Positions 8,515 to 17,172 of a stretch of 64,000 nt of DNA are shown here, in pieces. This DNA comes from Rugosimonospora acidiphila (lineage in GTDB: Bacteria > Actinomycetota > Actinomycetes > Mycobacteriales > Micromonosporaceae). Location of the stretch: positions 62,001 through 126,000 of the forward strand of contig NZ_BAABJQ010000004.1 of assembly GCF_039543385.1 (NCBI RefSeq), given 5' to 3'. Each line of letters opens with the position of its first letter. Positions within the stretch are counted from its first letter, which is position 1. The notes under the pieces were generated by a model, which did not search any database, was not told the DNA's origin, and saw only the letters and a program-made list of their open reading frames with translations. The translations under genes and the position numbers were made by a program.

Positions 8515-9165
8515 ATGGCGAAGCGGCGGAAGGTCGGAAACCTGCTGGCGCTGGCCCTGCTCGCCCTGCTCGCGCCCGGGGACCCGATGCACCCGTACCA
8601 GATGGCGCAGCTGCTCCGGCGCACCGGCAAGGACCAGGACATCAACATCAAATGGGGCTCGCTCTACACGGTGGTGGGAAACCTCGAGAAGCACGGCTTC
8701 GTCGAGGCCACCGGCAGCGACCGGGAGGGGCGCCGGCCGGAGCGCACCTCCTACACGATCACCGCCGGCGGCCGGGCCGAACTGCTGGACTGGCTGCGCG
8801 AGCTGATGGCCGCGCCCGAGCCGGAGTACCCGAGGTTCGCCGCCGCGCTGTCCGTGCTGTCCGTGCTCGGGCCCGACGAGGCGACCGCCCTGCTCGAACA
8901 GCGGGAACGCGCGCTGGCGGACGACATCGCCACCCAGCGCGCGCAGCTCGAAGGCGCCGCGCGGGTGCCCCGGCTTTTCCTCGTCGAGTCGGAGTACACG
9001 CTGGCGATGCTTTCGGCCGAGGCGGCCTGGGTGCGCTCGCTGATCGCGGAGCTGCGCGGGGGCACGCTGTCCGGCCTGGCCGAGTGGCGCGACTACCACG
9101 AGACCGGCCGACGCCCGGTCGAGTGGTTGCGGATGCTGTGGGAGGGAGAGCCACCCACCCGTTGA
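8515..9165 (+). CDS. PadR-family transcriptional regulator
   Basis: A 216-residue PadR regulator. The N-terminal winged helix (LLALALLALLAPGDPMHPYQ through SLYTVVGNLEKHGFVEA) is followed by the basic wing and by a C-terminal Vir_act_alpha_C-like helical dimerisation region with LLEQRERALADDIATQRAQL. ATG 8515 has GAGGAG six bases upstream. Members usually sense phenolic acids or drugs. The divergent acyl-CoA synthetase suggests the target includes carboxylic-acid activation, but the ligand is unknown. It is followed 12 bp later by a very strong stem-loop. Confidence 0.88.
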   Translation: MAKRRKVGNLLALALLALLAPGDPMHPYQMAQLLRRTGKDQDINIKWGSLYTVVGNLEKHGFVEATGSDREGRRPERTSYTITAGGRAELLDWLRELMAAPEPEYPRFAAALSVLSVLGPDEATALLEQRERALADDIATQRAQLEGAARVPRLFLVESEYTLAMLSAEAAWVRSLIAELRGGTLSGLAEWRDYHETGRRPVEWLRMLWEGEPPTR

Positions 9166-9177
9166 CCGGCGAGGGAT

Positions 9178-9207
9178 CCCGGTGCGGTGCGCCAACACCG
9201 CACCGGG
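9178..9207 (+). terminator. Terminator hairpin after padR
   Basis: CCCGGTGCGGTG (9178-9189) pairs perfectly with CACCGCACCGGG (9196-9207) around a six-base loop, starting 12 bp past the padR stop. There is no T-run, as is common for high-GC actinobacterial terminators. Confidence 0.8.
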
Positions 9208-9359
9208 GTCGGGCCTCGCAACCATCCCGCGCGGGACGGGACCTGGTACCCGAGGTGTAGCGATCTCAAGGGTAACCGGGCTCCACGGCCGCACGCGCCG
9301 AGCGGCGCGCGGCTCCTTCGCGGGTACACATCACCACCCGTCGTAAGGGAGTTGGCGAA

Positions 9360-10034
9360 GTGGAAGACGGCAATCACAAGCGACTCAAACTGCTACCGGA
9401 GATGGAGGGCGTGACCGCCCGGTGGTACGCCCGCCAGCGCGGATCGGACGACCAGCGCGCGCGATTCCGCGAACAGGCCGCCCACCTGACCGCAGGCCTG
9501 CCGGACGGCGCCGACGTGCTGGAGGTGGCGCCCGGCCCCGGGTACCTCACGGTCGAACTGGCCCGGTCGGGGCGCTACCGGGTGACCGGGCTGGACATCG
9601 GCCGCACGTTCGTGCGGATGGCGGGCGAGTACGCCCGGCGGGAGGGCGTCGACATCGATTTCCGGCACGGCGACGTGTCGGCGATGCCGTTTCCGGCGGA
9701 CTCCTTCGATTTCGTCATCTGCCAGGCGGCGTTCAAGAACTTCGTCCGCCCGGTGCTGGCGCTCGACGAGATGCACCGGGTATTGCGCCCGGGCGGGGTG
9801 GCGGTGATCCAGGACCTGCCGGCCGATGTCACGGGGTCCGAGATCGACCGCGAGGTGCGGCGCATGGGCGCGTCGGGGGTCAGCGCCTTCGTGGTCGGGT
9901 TCGCGCTGCGTGGGCTGCGCCGGCGGGCCCGCTCACGAGCCCAGTTCGAACAGCTCGTCGCCGCGAGCGCGTTCCGGACGGGTGAGATCCGGGTGGACGG
10001 CGTCGATCTGGAGGCGCGGCTGGCCAAGGCGTAG
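9360..10034 (+). CDS. Class I SAM-dependent methyltransferase
   Basis: A 224-residue Methyltransf_11-type enzyme. The SAM-binding motif I is VLEVAPGPGYLTVEL (about residues 59-73), motif II is GLDIG, the acidic-loop region is GDVSAMPFPADSFDFVICQA, and motif post-II is MHRVLRPGGVAVI. The substrate cannot be inferred. The GTG at 9360 has AAGGGA about nine bases upstream; an internal ATG at MEGVTARWYARQRG is a common start in homologues and is a plausible alternative. It is convergent with the pRiA4b-like gene, with a strong hairpin between them. Confidence 0.82.
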   Translation: MEDGNHKRLKLLPEMEGVTARWYARQRGSDDQRARFREQAAHLTAGLPDGADVLEVAPGPGYLTVELARSGRYRVTGLDIGRTFVRMAGEYARREGVDIDFRHGDVSAMPFPADSFDFVICQAAFKNFVRPVLALDEMHRVLRPGGVAVIQDLPADVTGSEIDREVRRMGASGVSAFVVGFALRGLRRRARSRAQFEQLVAASAFRTGEIRVDGVDLEARLAKA

Positions 10035-10055
10035 GCGGAGGCGGCGACCAGGGAC

Positions 10056-10090
10056 CGCGTGGCGCCGGCACGGACGGCCGGCGCCACGCG
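10056..10090. terminator. Bidirectional terminator between convergent genes
   Basis: A perfect 14-bp stem: CGCGTGGCGCCGGC (10056-10069) with its complement at 10077-10090 and a 7-base loop. It lies between the stops of the methyltransferase (10034) and the minus-strand gene (10121), so it can serve both. Confidence 0.8.
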
Positions 10091-10120
10091 AACCGCCCCT
10101 TCACCACCCGGGGTTCGGGG

Positions 10121-10666
10121 TCAGGCGAGGCGGCGCAGCAGCACCGTGGCCCGGTCGGGGTCGAAGAACGCGGGATCGAAGCGCCGGCCGATCCACTCCC
10201 GCATCGCCTCGTGTTCCGGGTGACCCGGGTCCCGCAACGCCTCCAGGAACCGGGCGTACCCCTGTGCCCCGCCGACGTCCTCCGGCGGGCAGCCCCGGTC
10301 CCCTTCCAGGCACAGCGGGTACCGCTCGTCCGGCTCCGCCGGGTAGAGCGCCTCGACGGCTATCTCGTGCTCCCACCAGTCGCCGAAGTCGTAGACGTAG
10401 CTGAACCGGCCGTCCTTGCCGGCGATCGCGTCCAGCCGGACGTCCAGTTCGTCCCGCAGGTCGAGTTCGCCCTCCGGATCCGGTACCCCGAACTGCACGC
10501 CCTCGATCTCGAACGAGTGCAGGTGGTAGTCCTGCCAACCCATCGCGTACTGGATCACCCGGTGCAGCCGATCCAGCGTGAACCCGCCTGGCACCGCCAC
10601 CCGTCGCCAGATCACGGGTGCGACGTCAATAAGGGAAATCCTGAGCTGAAAGATCTGTCGAGACAT
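10121..10666 (-). CDS. Plasmid pRiA4b ORF-3 family protein
   Basis: A 181-residue protein with the family's hallmark order: IFQLRISLIDVAPVIWRRV, then TLDRLHRVIQYAMGWQDYHL, then YVYDFGDWWEHEI, then LCLEGDRGCPPEDVGG. These are conserved in the pRiA4b ORF-3 (IS1096 passenger-like) family, whose molecular function is unknown. The ATG at 10666 has GAGAGG upstream; an open extension to 10888 overlaps the small Cys-rich gene and is rejected. No transposase or inverted repeats are nearby, so the name does not imply a mobile element here. Confidence 0.85.
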   Translation of the reverse strand: MSRQIFQLRISLIDVAPVIWRRVAVPGGFTLDRLHRVIQYAMGWQDYHLHSFEIEGVQFGVPDPEGELDLRDELDVRLDAIAGKDGRFSYVYDFGDWWEHEIAVEALYPAEPDERYPLCLEGDRGCPPEDVGGAQGYARFLEALRDPGHPEHEAMREWIGRRFDPAFFDPDRATVLLRRLA

Positions 10667-10756
10667 CGTGTCCTCTCGGCTCGCCGGTCGGCCGGCGTGC
10701 TCATTCTCGCCGAGTGCCCCATTCTTGACGCAAGAGGGCGAGCGAAGGAGGTTGTC

Positions 10757-10876
10757 GTGATCTGCCAGGCGTGTCGCGACCGGCGGCATGATCAGTGCCG
10801 GGGTGGCAACTGGTGTGACTGCCAGCACCGGTCGCCGGACCCCTCGCCACCGGCCACCGGGCCGGCCGGAGAGTAA
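10757..10876 (+). CDS. Small Cys-rich protein (39 aa)
   Basis: From GTG 10757, preceded at ideal spacing by AAGGAGG (10745-10751), the frame encodes a 39-residue peptide. It begins with ICQACRDRRHDQCRGGNWCD and ends in a Pro-rich tail. Five cysteines and two histidines in the first 26 residues (CxxC, then C, then CxC, with H near each end) suggest a small zinc-binding knuckle. It sits 27 bp before the RibD-like gene and is probably co-transcribed with it. It falls below most annotation cut-offs. Function unknown. Confidence 0.68.
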   Translation: MICQACRDRRHDQCRGGNWCDCQHRSPDPSPPATGPAGE

Positions 10877-10903
10877 TACACCCGACACTTACGAGGAGCC
10901 GCC

Positions 10904-11635
10904 GTGCACCGGATCTGGCCAGCGACCGACCCGACCCCGCTCGACGACGCCGCGCTCATAGCGCTGTATCAGCCCACCACCGCCGTACTGCGGGTCAACT
11001 TCGTCACCAGCGTGGACGGCGCGGTCGAGGTGGAGGGGCACTCCAAGGGCCTCCAGTCCCCCGGTGACCAGCAGGTCTTCCCGCTGCTGCGGATGTTCGC
11101 CGAGGGGCTGATGGTGGGCGCCGGCACCATCCGCGAGGAGGGGTACGGCGGCGTCCGGCCCAGGTCGGAGCGGCGCGACTGGCGGGTGGCGCACGGCCTC
11201 GACCCGTACCCCCGGTTGATCATCGTGTCCCGCCGGCTCGACCTGTCCCCGACCCACCCGGCGTTCGCCGACGCCGCGACCCGGCCGATCGTGATCACCT
11301 GTGCCGGCTCCCCGGCGGATCGGCGTGCCGCGCTCGCCGAGGTGGCCGACGTGCTGGAGCACGGGGAGCACGAGGTCGACCTGGCGGCGGCGGTGACCGA
11401 CCTTCGGGCACGCGGGCTGGACCAGATCCTGTGCGAGGGTGGGCCGCACCTGTTCGGCTCGCTGACCGAGGGCGGCCTGGTCGACGAGGTATGCCTGACC
11501 ATGACGCCGATGCTGGCCGGGCCCGGCGCCGGCCGGATCACCGCGGGCGTGGGCACCGGTGTCCAAGGGCTCACGCTCGCTCACGCGCTGTACGACGACG
11601 GAACGCTCCTCCTGCGGTACGCGAGGAATGCGTAG
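10904..11635 (+). CDS. RibD C-terminal/dihydrofolate reductase-fold reductase
   Basis: A 243-residue protein of the RibD_C fold, which uses NADPH to reduce pyrimidines or pteridines. Visible elements are VNFVTSVDGAVEVEG with the conserved TSVDG substrate loop, the GAGTIREEGYG nucleotide-binding turn, and ILCEGGPHLFGSL with the family EGGP motif. It lacks a deaminase domain, so it is not a bifunctional RibD. In actinobacteria such free-standing paralogues have diverse or unknown substrates. The GTG at 10904 follows GAGGAGCC. Confidence 0.82.
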   Translation: MHRIWPATDPTPLDDAALIALYQPTTAVLRVNFVTSVDGAVEVEGHSKGLQSPGDQQVFPLLRMFAEGLMVGAGTIREEGYGGVRPRSERRDWRVAHGLDPYPRLIIVSRRLDLSPTHPAFADAATRPIVITCAGSPADRRAALAEVADVLEHGEHEVDLAAAVTDLRARGLDQILCEGGPHLFGSLTEGGLVDEVCLTMTPMLAGPGAGRITAGVGTGVQGLTLAHALYDDGTLLLRYARNA

Positions 11636-11709
11636 CTTGTCGTGCCGACCTCGTCGCTTCCGGGCGTGCCCCGACCATGGCCGTCGTACGCGTGAGGCAC
11701 GATGCCCGA

Positions 11710-13461
11710 ATGGACTTCTCCGGGCAGGCTCCGGTCGGTCGGGTGCTCGGCACCGCCGACGCGACGCCGTTGCAGTTCTGGGTGGCCGTCGCGCCGGGCG
11801 AGTACCTACAGCTCGACGATGTCGTGGTGACCAGACGTGACCTGCCCGACCAGCCGCCGGTGACGATCGCCGGGGTGGTCACCGCCGTACGGGCCAGACA
11901 CGAGGGTGCGCAGTTCGAGTCGGACGTGTTCGCCATCGCGGACGGCACGCTGCCGGCCCAGGTGCAGGAGGCCGCCGAGATCACCACCACCCGGGTGGAC
12001 CCGGAGCTGTACGTGCCGCCGTCGCCGGGTTCGCTGGTCCACCGGGCGGCCGGCGACGACCGGTCCCGGGCGCTGTACTTCGACCGGATGGAGCAGAAGG
12101 TGCCGCTGGGCACCGGCCGGGACGGCCTGCCGGTGTTCCTGAACTTCGAGTTCCTCAACGGTCAGCGCGGCGCACACGCGTCCATCTCGGGCATCTCCGG
12201 CGTGGCCACCAAGACGTCGTTCGCCACGTTCCTGCTGTACTCGGTGTTCCGTTCCGGGGTGCTGGGGGCCGAGTCGGTCAACACCAAGGCGCTCATCTTC
12301 AACGTCAAGGGCGAGGATCTGCTGTTCCTCGACCACCCGAACTCCCGGCTCACCGACGCCACGGCGGCCTCGTACGCGAAGCTGGGCCTATCGGCCGCGC
12401 CGTTCTCGGACGTGTCCGTGTACGCTCCGCCACGCCCTGGTGACCCTTCGGGTACCCCGGACGTGTCCAGCCGACTGTCCGGAGTGGACAGTTTCTACTG
12501 GACGCTGGCGGAGTTCTGCGCGGACGGGCTGCTGCCCTACGTGTTCGCCGACGCCGACGACGAGCGGCAGCAGTACACGATGGTGGTGCACTCGGTCGCC
12601 GCGCACCTGACCAGGGTGGCCACCCCGGCCGACGGCGGGGTGACCATCGACGGCGTGCGCATCGGCTCCTACGCCGACCTGGTGGACTTCGTCGTCGCCC
12701 AACTGGCCGACGAGGCCACCCGCGGCTTCTGGGCCGGCTCGGCGGTCGGGCTGGGCACCGTCAACGCCTTCTCCCGCCGGCTCATCGGGTCGAAGAAGGA
12801 CCTCGGCCGGCTGGTCCGCGGCGACCTGGCGCCGGGTACCCGGCATTCGGTCAACACGGCCGAGAGCGCCCAGGTGACAGTGGTCGACCTGCACAACCTG
12901 CCGGACCGGGCGCAGCGGTTCGTGGTCGGCGTCACGCTCAAGACCGAGTTCGAGCGCAAGGAGAAGGCCGGCACCGCCAAGCCCCTGCTGTTCGTGGTGC
13001 TGGACGAACTGAACAAGTACGCGCCCAGGGAGGGCACCAGCCCGATCAAGGAAATCCTGCTGGACATCGCCGAGCGCGGCCGGTCGCTGGGCGTGGTGCT
13101 GATCGGTGCGCAGCAGACCGCCAGCGAGGTGGAGCGGCGCATCGTCGCCAACTCGGCGGTGCGGATCGTGGGCCGGCTCGACCCGGCCGAGGCGTCCCGC
13201 CCGGAGTACGGATTCCTGCCGCCGGCCCAGCGCGCCCGGGCGCTGATCGCCAAGCCCGGCACCATGTTCGTCAATCAGCCGGAGCTGCCCGTTCCGCTGG
13301 TGGTGGAGTTCCCGTTCCCGGCGTGGGCGACCAGGCCGGCCGAGGCGGGCCAGCCGCCCCGGGCCACGCTGCGTTCGCTGACCCAGGCCGCCGACGCGTT
13401 CGCCGTCGTGGGCGCCAGACCGCCCGGCGCCTCACTGTCCGATGAGGACATCCCGTTCTGA
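11710..13461 (+). CDS. herA: HerA-like DNA-translocase ATPase
   Basis: A 583-residue HerA/FtsK-superfamily ATPase. An N-terminal beta-rich HAS-barrel-like part (to about residue 90) precedes the P-loop region GISGVATKTS (G161 to S170) and the Walker B LLFVVLDELNKYAP (D432, E433). A sensor region follows (VLIGAQQTASEVERRIVANS). In the archaeal system HerA hexamers pump DNA into the NurA nuclease during end resection with Mre11-Rad50, and all three partners are encoded directly downstream. The residue before the P-loop lysine is Thr, not the usual Gly. Start ATG 11710 is chosen over in-frame starts at 11677 and 11692. Confidence 0.85.
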   Translation: MDFSGQAPVGRVLGTADATPLQFWVAVAPGEYLQLDDVVVTRRDLPDQPPVTIAGVVTAVRARHEGAQFESDVFAIADGTLPAQVQEAAEITTTRVDPELYVPPSPGSLVHRAAGDDRSRALYFDRMEQKVPLGTGRDGLPVFLNFEFLNGQRGAHASISGISGVATKTSFATFLLYSVFRSGVLGAESVNTKALIFNVKGEDLLFLDHPNSRLTDATAASYAKLGLSAAPFSDVSVYAPPRPGDPSGTPDVSSRLSGVDSFYWTLAEFCADGLLPYVFADADDERQQYTMVVHSVAAHLTRVATPADGGVTIDGVRIGSYADLVDFVVAQLADEATRGFWAGSAVGLGTVNAFSRRLIGSKKDLGRLVRGDLAPGTRHSVNTAESAQVTVVDLHNLPDRAQRFVVGVTLKTEFERKEKAGTAKPLLFVVLDELNKYAPREGTSPIKEILLDIAERGRSLGVVLIGAQQTASEVERRIVANSAVRIVGRLDPAEASRPEYGFLPPAQRARALIAKPGTMFVNQPELPVPLVVEFPFPAWATRPAEAGQPPRATLRSLTQAADAFAVVGARPPGASLSDEDIPF

Positions 13462-13477
13462 TGGGAGCCTGGGACCG

Positions 13478-14632
13478 ATGAGAATCCTGCACACCTCGGA
13501 CTGGCACATCGGGAAAGTCCTCAAAGGACAGTCCCGGGTCGAGGAGCACATCGCGGTGCTCCGACAGCTGGTCGACATCGCCCGCGAACAGCGGCCCGAC
13601 CTGGTCGTCGTGGCCGGCGACCTCTACGACACGGCGGTGCCCACGCCGGACGCGACCCGGTTGGTCACCCGCGCGCTGTCCGCGCTGCGCGGCACCGGAG
13701 CCGACGTGGTGGCCATCGCCGGCAATCACGACAACGGCGCGGCCCTGGACGCGCTGCGGGCCTGGGCCGACGCGGCCGGCATCGTGCTGCGCGGCACGGT
13801 GCGGGACCGGCCGGACGACCACATCGTGACCGGTCAGACCCGGGACGGTGAGCCGTGGCGGCTGGTGGCGCTGCCGTTCCTGTCCCAGCGGTACGCGATC
13901 CGGGCCACCGAGATGTTCGACCTGTCGGCGGCCGAGGCCACCCAGACGTACGCCGACCACGTCGGGCGCCTGTTGAGGAGGCTGAGCGAGGGCTTCGGCG
14001 GCGACACGGTGAACCTGGTGACCGCGCATCTGACCGTCATCGGGGGAACGATGGGCGGCGGCGAGCGGGACGCACACACCATCCAGGCGTACGCGGTGCC
14101 CACCACGGTGTTCTCCCCCGCCACGCACTACGTCGCGCTCGGGCACCTGCACCGCGCCCAGTCGATCCTCGGGCCGTGCCCGGTGCACTACAGCGGGGCG
14201 CCGCTGCAGGTGGACTTCGGCGAGGAGGAGAACGTCTCCTCGGTCACCATGGTCGAGGTGGGCACGAGCAGCGCGGCGAGGACCCGGCAGGTCCCGGTGG
14301 CTGCCGCGGTGCCGCTGCGCACCGTACGCGGCACCCTCGATGAACTGTCCAAAGTGGACGGTTCCGAGGGTTGGCTGCGGGTGTACGTGCGGGAGCGGCC
14401 CCGGGCCGGGCTGCGCGAGGCGGTGCAGGAGCTGTTGCCCCGCGCGCTGGAGGTGCGCATCGATCCGGCCCTGGTCGCCGAGTTGGCCGAAAGCGGCCAG
14501 CGCGGGACGGCCCAGCGCACCGGCCGGGCGCCGGGCGAGCTGTTCGCCGACTACCTGACCAGCCGGGGGCACGCCGACCCGGCGGTCAGTCAACTGTTCG
14601 ACCGGCTCTACGGCGAGGTGCGCACGTCATGA
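13478..14632 (+). CDS. sbcD: SbcD/Mre11-type DNA exonuclease
   Basis: A 384-residue calcineurin-like phosphoesterase that, with SbcC, opens hairpins and resects DNA ends. The manganese-binding motifs are intact: D8 and H10 in TSDWHIG, D48 in GDLYD, N83 and H84 in GNHDN, then TAHLTV and GHLHRAQ. ATG 13478 lies 16 bp after the herA stop with GGGAG upstream. The stop overlaps the sbcC start as ATGA, which indicates translational coupling of the two subunits. Confidence 0.95.
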   Translation: MRILHTSDWHIGKVLKGQSRVEEHIAVLRQLVDIAREQRPDLVVVAGDLYDTAVPTPDATRLVTRALSALRGTGADVVAIAGNHDNGAALDALRAWADAAGIVLRGTVRDRPDDHIVTGQTRDGEPWRLVALPFLSQRYAIRATEMFDLSAAEATQTYADHVGRLLRRLSEGFGGDTVNLVTAHLTVIGGTMGGGERDAHTIQAYAVPTTVFSPATHYVALGHLHRAQSILGPCPVHYSGAPLQVDFGEEENVSSVTMVEVGTSSAARTRQVPVAAAVPLRTVRGTLDELSKVDGSEGWLRVYVRERPRAGLREAVQELLPRALEVRIDPALVAELAESGQRGTAQRTGRAPGELFADYLTSRGHADPAVSQLFDRLYGEVRTS

Positions 14633-17172
14633 GGCCGCTGCGGCTGGACATCGAGGGCTTCACCGTGTTCCGCGAACTGACCACGGTGGACTTCACCGAC
14701 GCGGACTTCTTCGCACTGGTCGGCCCCACCGGGTCCGGCAAGTCCACCATCCTGGACGCGATCTGCTTCGCGCTCTACGGCACGGTGCCCCGCTGGAACG
14801 ACCGGCGGGCGGTGGCCAACGCGCTGCCGCCCTCGGGTGCGCAGGCCCGGGTGCGGCTGGTGTTCGAGTCGGCCGGCTCGCGGTACGCGGCCACCCGCGT
14901 GGTGCGCCGGGACAGCAAGGGCCGGGTCACCACCAGCCACGCCGGGTTGGAGCTGCTGCCCAAGGGCTTCGATCTGTCCATATTGGACAAAGACTCGGCG
15001 GCCGGCGACCCGCTCGACCTCGGCGAGCCGCTGGCCGGCACCCCGGCCGAGATGGAGCAGGCCGTCCTGTCCGCGATAGGGCTGCCGTACGAGCAGTTCA
15101 CCAGCTGCCTGGTGCTGCCGCAGGGCGCGTTCGCCGAATTCCTGCACGCGAAGCCGGCCCAGCGCCAGCAGATCCTGGTCAACCTGCTCGGGCTGTCCGT
15201 CTACGAGGAGATCCGCAACCGGGCCACCACCCTGGCGACCGAGGCGGACGCTCAACTCGCCGCGGTCGACCGCCAGCTGGGCGAGCTCGCCGACGCGACC
15301 GACGAGGCGCTGGCGCTGGCTGCCGAGCGGGTGGACGCCATGCGGTCGCTCGCGGTGGAGGTCTCCGCCGCCGTACCGCTGCTGGTCGTCGCCCAGCGCG
15401 ACGCGCAGGCCACCCGCGCCGCGCTGGCCGACCTCGACGGCGAGTTGGACCGGCTGGCCGAGGTGCGCGCCCCGGCGGAGGCGGGCGACCTCGCCGCGGC
15501 CGGTGCCGCCGCGGACGCCGAGCTGGCGCGGACCACCGACGAGGTGACCGCGGCCGAAGAGCACGAGGAGCGGCTGCGCGCCGAGCTGGCCGAGGCCGGC
15601 GACGTGCCCACCATGCACCGGTTGCTGGACCAGTTCGTCGAGCGGGACCGGATAGCCGTACAGGGGGGCGACTTCACCGGCGCGGTCGGGCAGGCCGAGG
15701 CGGAGTACGAGAAGGCGGTGCGGGCGCTGGACGCGGCGAGCGAGGCGTCCGCGATGGCCGCCGAGGAGGTGGCGGCCGCCGAGCACGCCGTCGAGCAGGC
15801 GCGCACCGCGGACCGGGCCGCGAGCCTGCGCCCGCACCTGCGCGTCGGGCACGCCTGCCCGGTCTGTACCCAGCAGGTCAGCGAGCTGCCCGCCATGCCT
15901 GAGGCGCCCGCGCTGACCGCCGCCTCGGCCCGGCTCACCGAGACGCGGCGGCGGGCCGAGGCGGCCGGCGCGGTGGCGGTCTCCCGCGACCGTGCGGTGC
16001 GCGACCTGGACAAGGCGGCCAGCCGGGTGCGGGCCGAGCGCGACGCGCTGAACCGGCAGCTGGTCACCCTGGACGCGAAGCTGGCGGGCGTGGAGCCGGC
16101 GGCGCTGCGGGCCGGGCTCGACGCGGCCGGCCGGCTGCAGCGGGACCTGGACACCGCGGGCCGGCGCGTCCGCACGACCCGGGACGAGCACCGCCGGGCG
16201 TCGTCGCAGGTCTCCCGGGCCCGGCAGCGGCTGGCCGCGGCATGGCGCGCGTTCGACGAGGTACGCGACGCGGTGGCCCCCCTCGGGCCGCCGCCGACCG
16301 ACCGCGAGGATCTCGCGGCGGCATGGCGCCTGCTGTCCGAGTGGGCGCGCCTGGAGTGGAACGCTCGGCGCGACCGCCGCACCGAGTTGGCCACCGCGCA
16401 GGAGGCGGCGCAGGCGGCAGCGGTCGCCGCGACCGCGAAAATCGCGAAGCTATTCACCGACGCGAACCTGCCGGTGCCGACCGGGCCGGTGCAGCCGGCC
16501 GGCGACGGTCCGGCCGGTGCGGGCTCGGCACGCGCCGAGCGGGTCGGGCCGGCCGAGGCCGCGGCGATAGCCGTCGAGCGGGCCGAGTCCGCGCATGCCC
16601 GACTGGTCGAGCGGCGCGAGCAGGCCGACCGGCTCGCCCAGCGGCGCGCCGACCACGAGCGGGACGGCCAACTGGCCCGCGCGCTGGCCACCCACCTGCG
16701 GGCGAACAACTTCGAGCGCTGGCTGCTGGAGGAGGCGCTCGACCGGCTGGTGGAGGGCGGCTCCCGGATCCTGCGCGAGCTGTCCGGCGGCCAGTACGAA
16801 CTGGTCCACGACAAGGGCGAGTTCTTCGTCATCGACCAGCACGACGCGGCGCTACGCCGGGGCGTGCGCACGCTGTCCGGCGGCGAGACGTTCCAGGCGT
16901 CGCTGGCCCTCGCGCTGGCACTGTCCGAGCAGCTGACCGGGATGTCGACCGGGGCGGCCAGTCTGGAGTCGATCCTGCTCGACGAGGGCTTCGGCACCCT
17001 GGACGTGTCCACGTTGGACACCGTGGCGGCCACCCTGGAGAACCTGGCCGCCCGCGGCGAACGGATGGTGGGCGTGGTCACCCACGTCGGCGCGCTGGCC
17101 GAACGGGTACCGGTCAGGTTCGAGGTGCGCAAGGACGCGCGGACCGCCCGGGTGGAACGGGTACAGGGATGA
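14629..17172 (+). CDS. sbcC: SbcC/Rad50-type SMC-like ATPase
   Basis: An 847-residue Rad50-like protein: N-terminal Walker A GPTGSGKST (residues 32-40), long Ala/Glu/Arg-rich coiled coils, and a central zinc hook CPVC (410-413) where two molecules dimerise. The C-terminal half has the signature LSGGE (749-753) and Walker B LLDEGFGTLD (D785, E786). It is shorter than E. coli SbcC because the coiled coils are shorter. Both ends are fixed by ATGA overlaps with sbcD and nurA, so the subunits are made together. Confidence 0.95.
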   Translation: MRPLRLDIEGFTVFRELTTVDFTDADFFALVGPTGSGKSTILDAICFALYGTVPRWNDRRAVANALPPSGAQARVRLVFESAGSRYAATRVVRRDSKGRVTTSHAGLELLPKGFDLSILDKDSAAGDPLDLGEPLAGTPAEMEQAVLSAIGLPYEQFTSCLVLPQGAFAEFLHAKPAQRQQILVNLLGLSVYEEIRNRATTLATEADAQLAAVDRQLGELADATDEALALAAERVDAMRSLAVEVSAAVPLLVVAQRDAQATRAALADLDGELDRLAEVRAPAEAGDLAAAGAAADAELARTTDEVTAAEEHEERLRAELAEAGDVPTMHRLLDQFVERDRIAVQGGDFTGAVGQAEAEYEKAVRALDAASEASAMAAEEVAAAEHAVEQARTADRAASLRPHLRVGHACPVCTQQVSELPAMPEAPALTAASARLTETRRRAEAAGAVAVSRDRAVRDLDKAASRVRAERDALNRQLVTLDAKLAGVEPAALRAGLDAAGRLQRDLDTAGRRVRTTRDEHRRASSQVSRARQRLAAAWRAFDEVRDAVAPLGPPPTDREDLAAAWRLLSEWARLEWNARRDRRTELATAQEAAQAAAVAATAKIAKLFTDANLPVPTGPVQPAGDGPAGAGSARAERVGPAEAAAIAVERAESAHARLVERREQADRLAQRRADHERDGQLARALATHLRANNFERWLLEEALDRLVEGGSRILRELSGGQYELVHDKGEFFVIDQHDAALRRGVRTLSGGETFQASLALALALSEQLTGMSTGAASLESILLDEGFGTLDVSTLDTVAATLENLAARGERMVGVVTHVGALAERVPVRFEVRKDARTARVERVQG

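Noticed and set aside
10121..10666. Mobile element suggested by the pRiA4b ORF-3 family name
   Set aside because: No transposase, terminal repeats or target duplication is present; the family is widespread on chromosomes.
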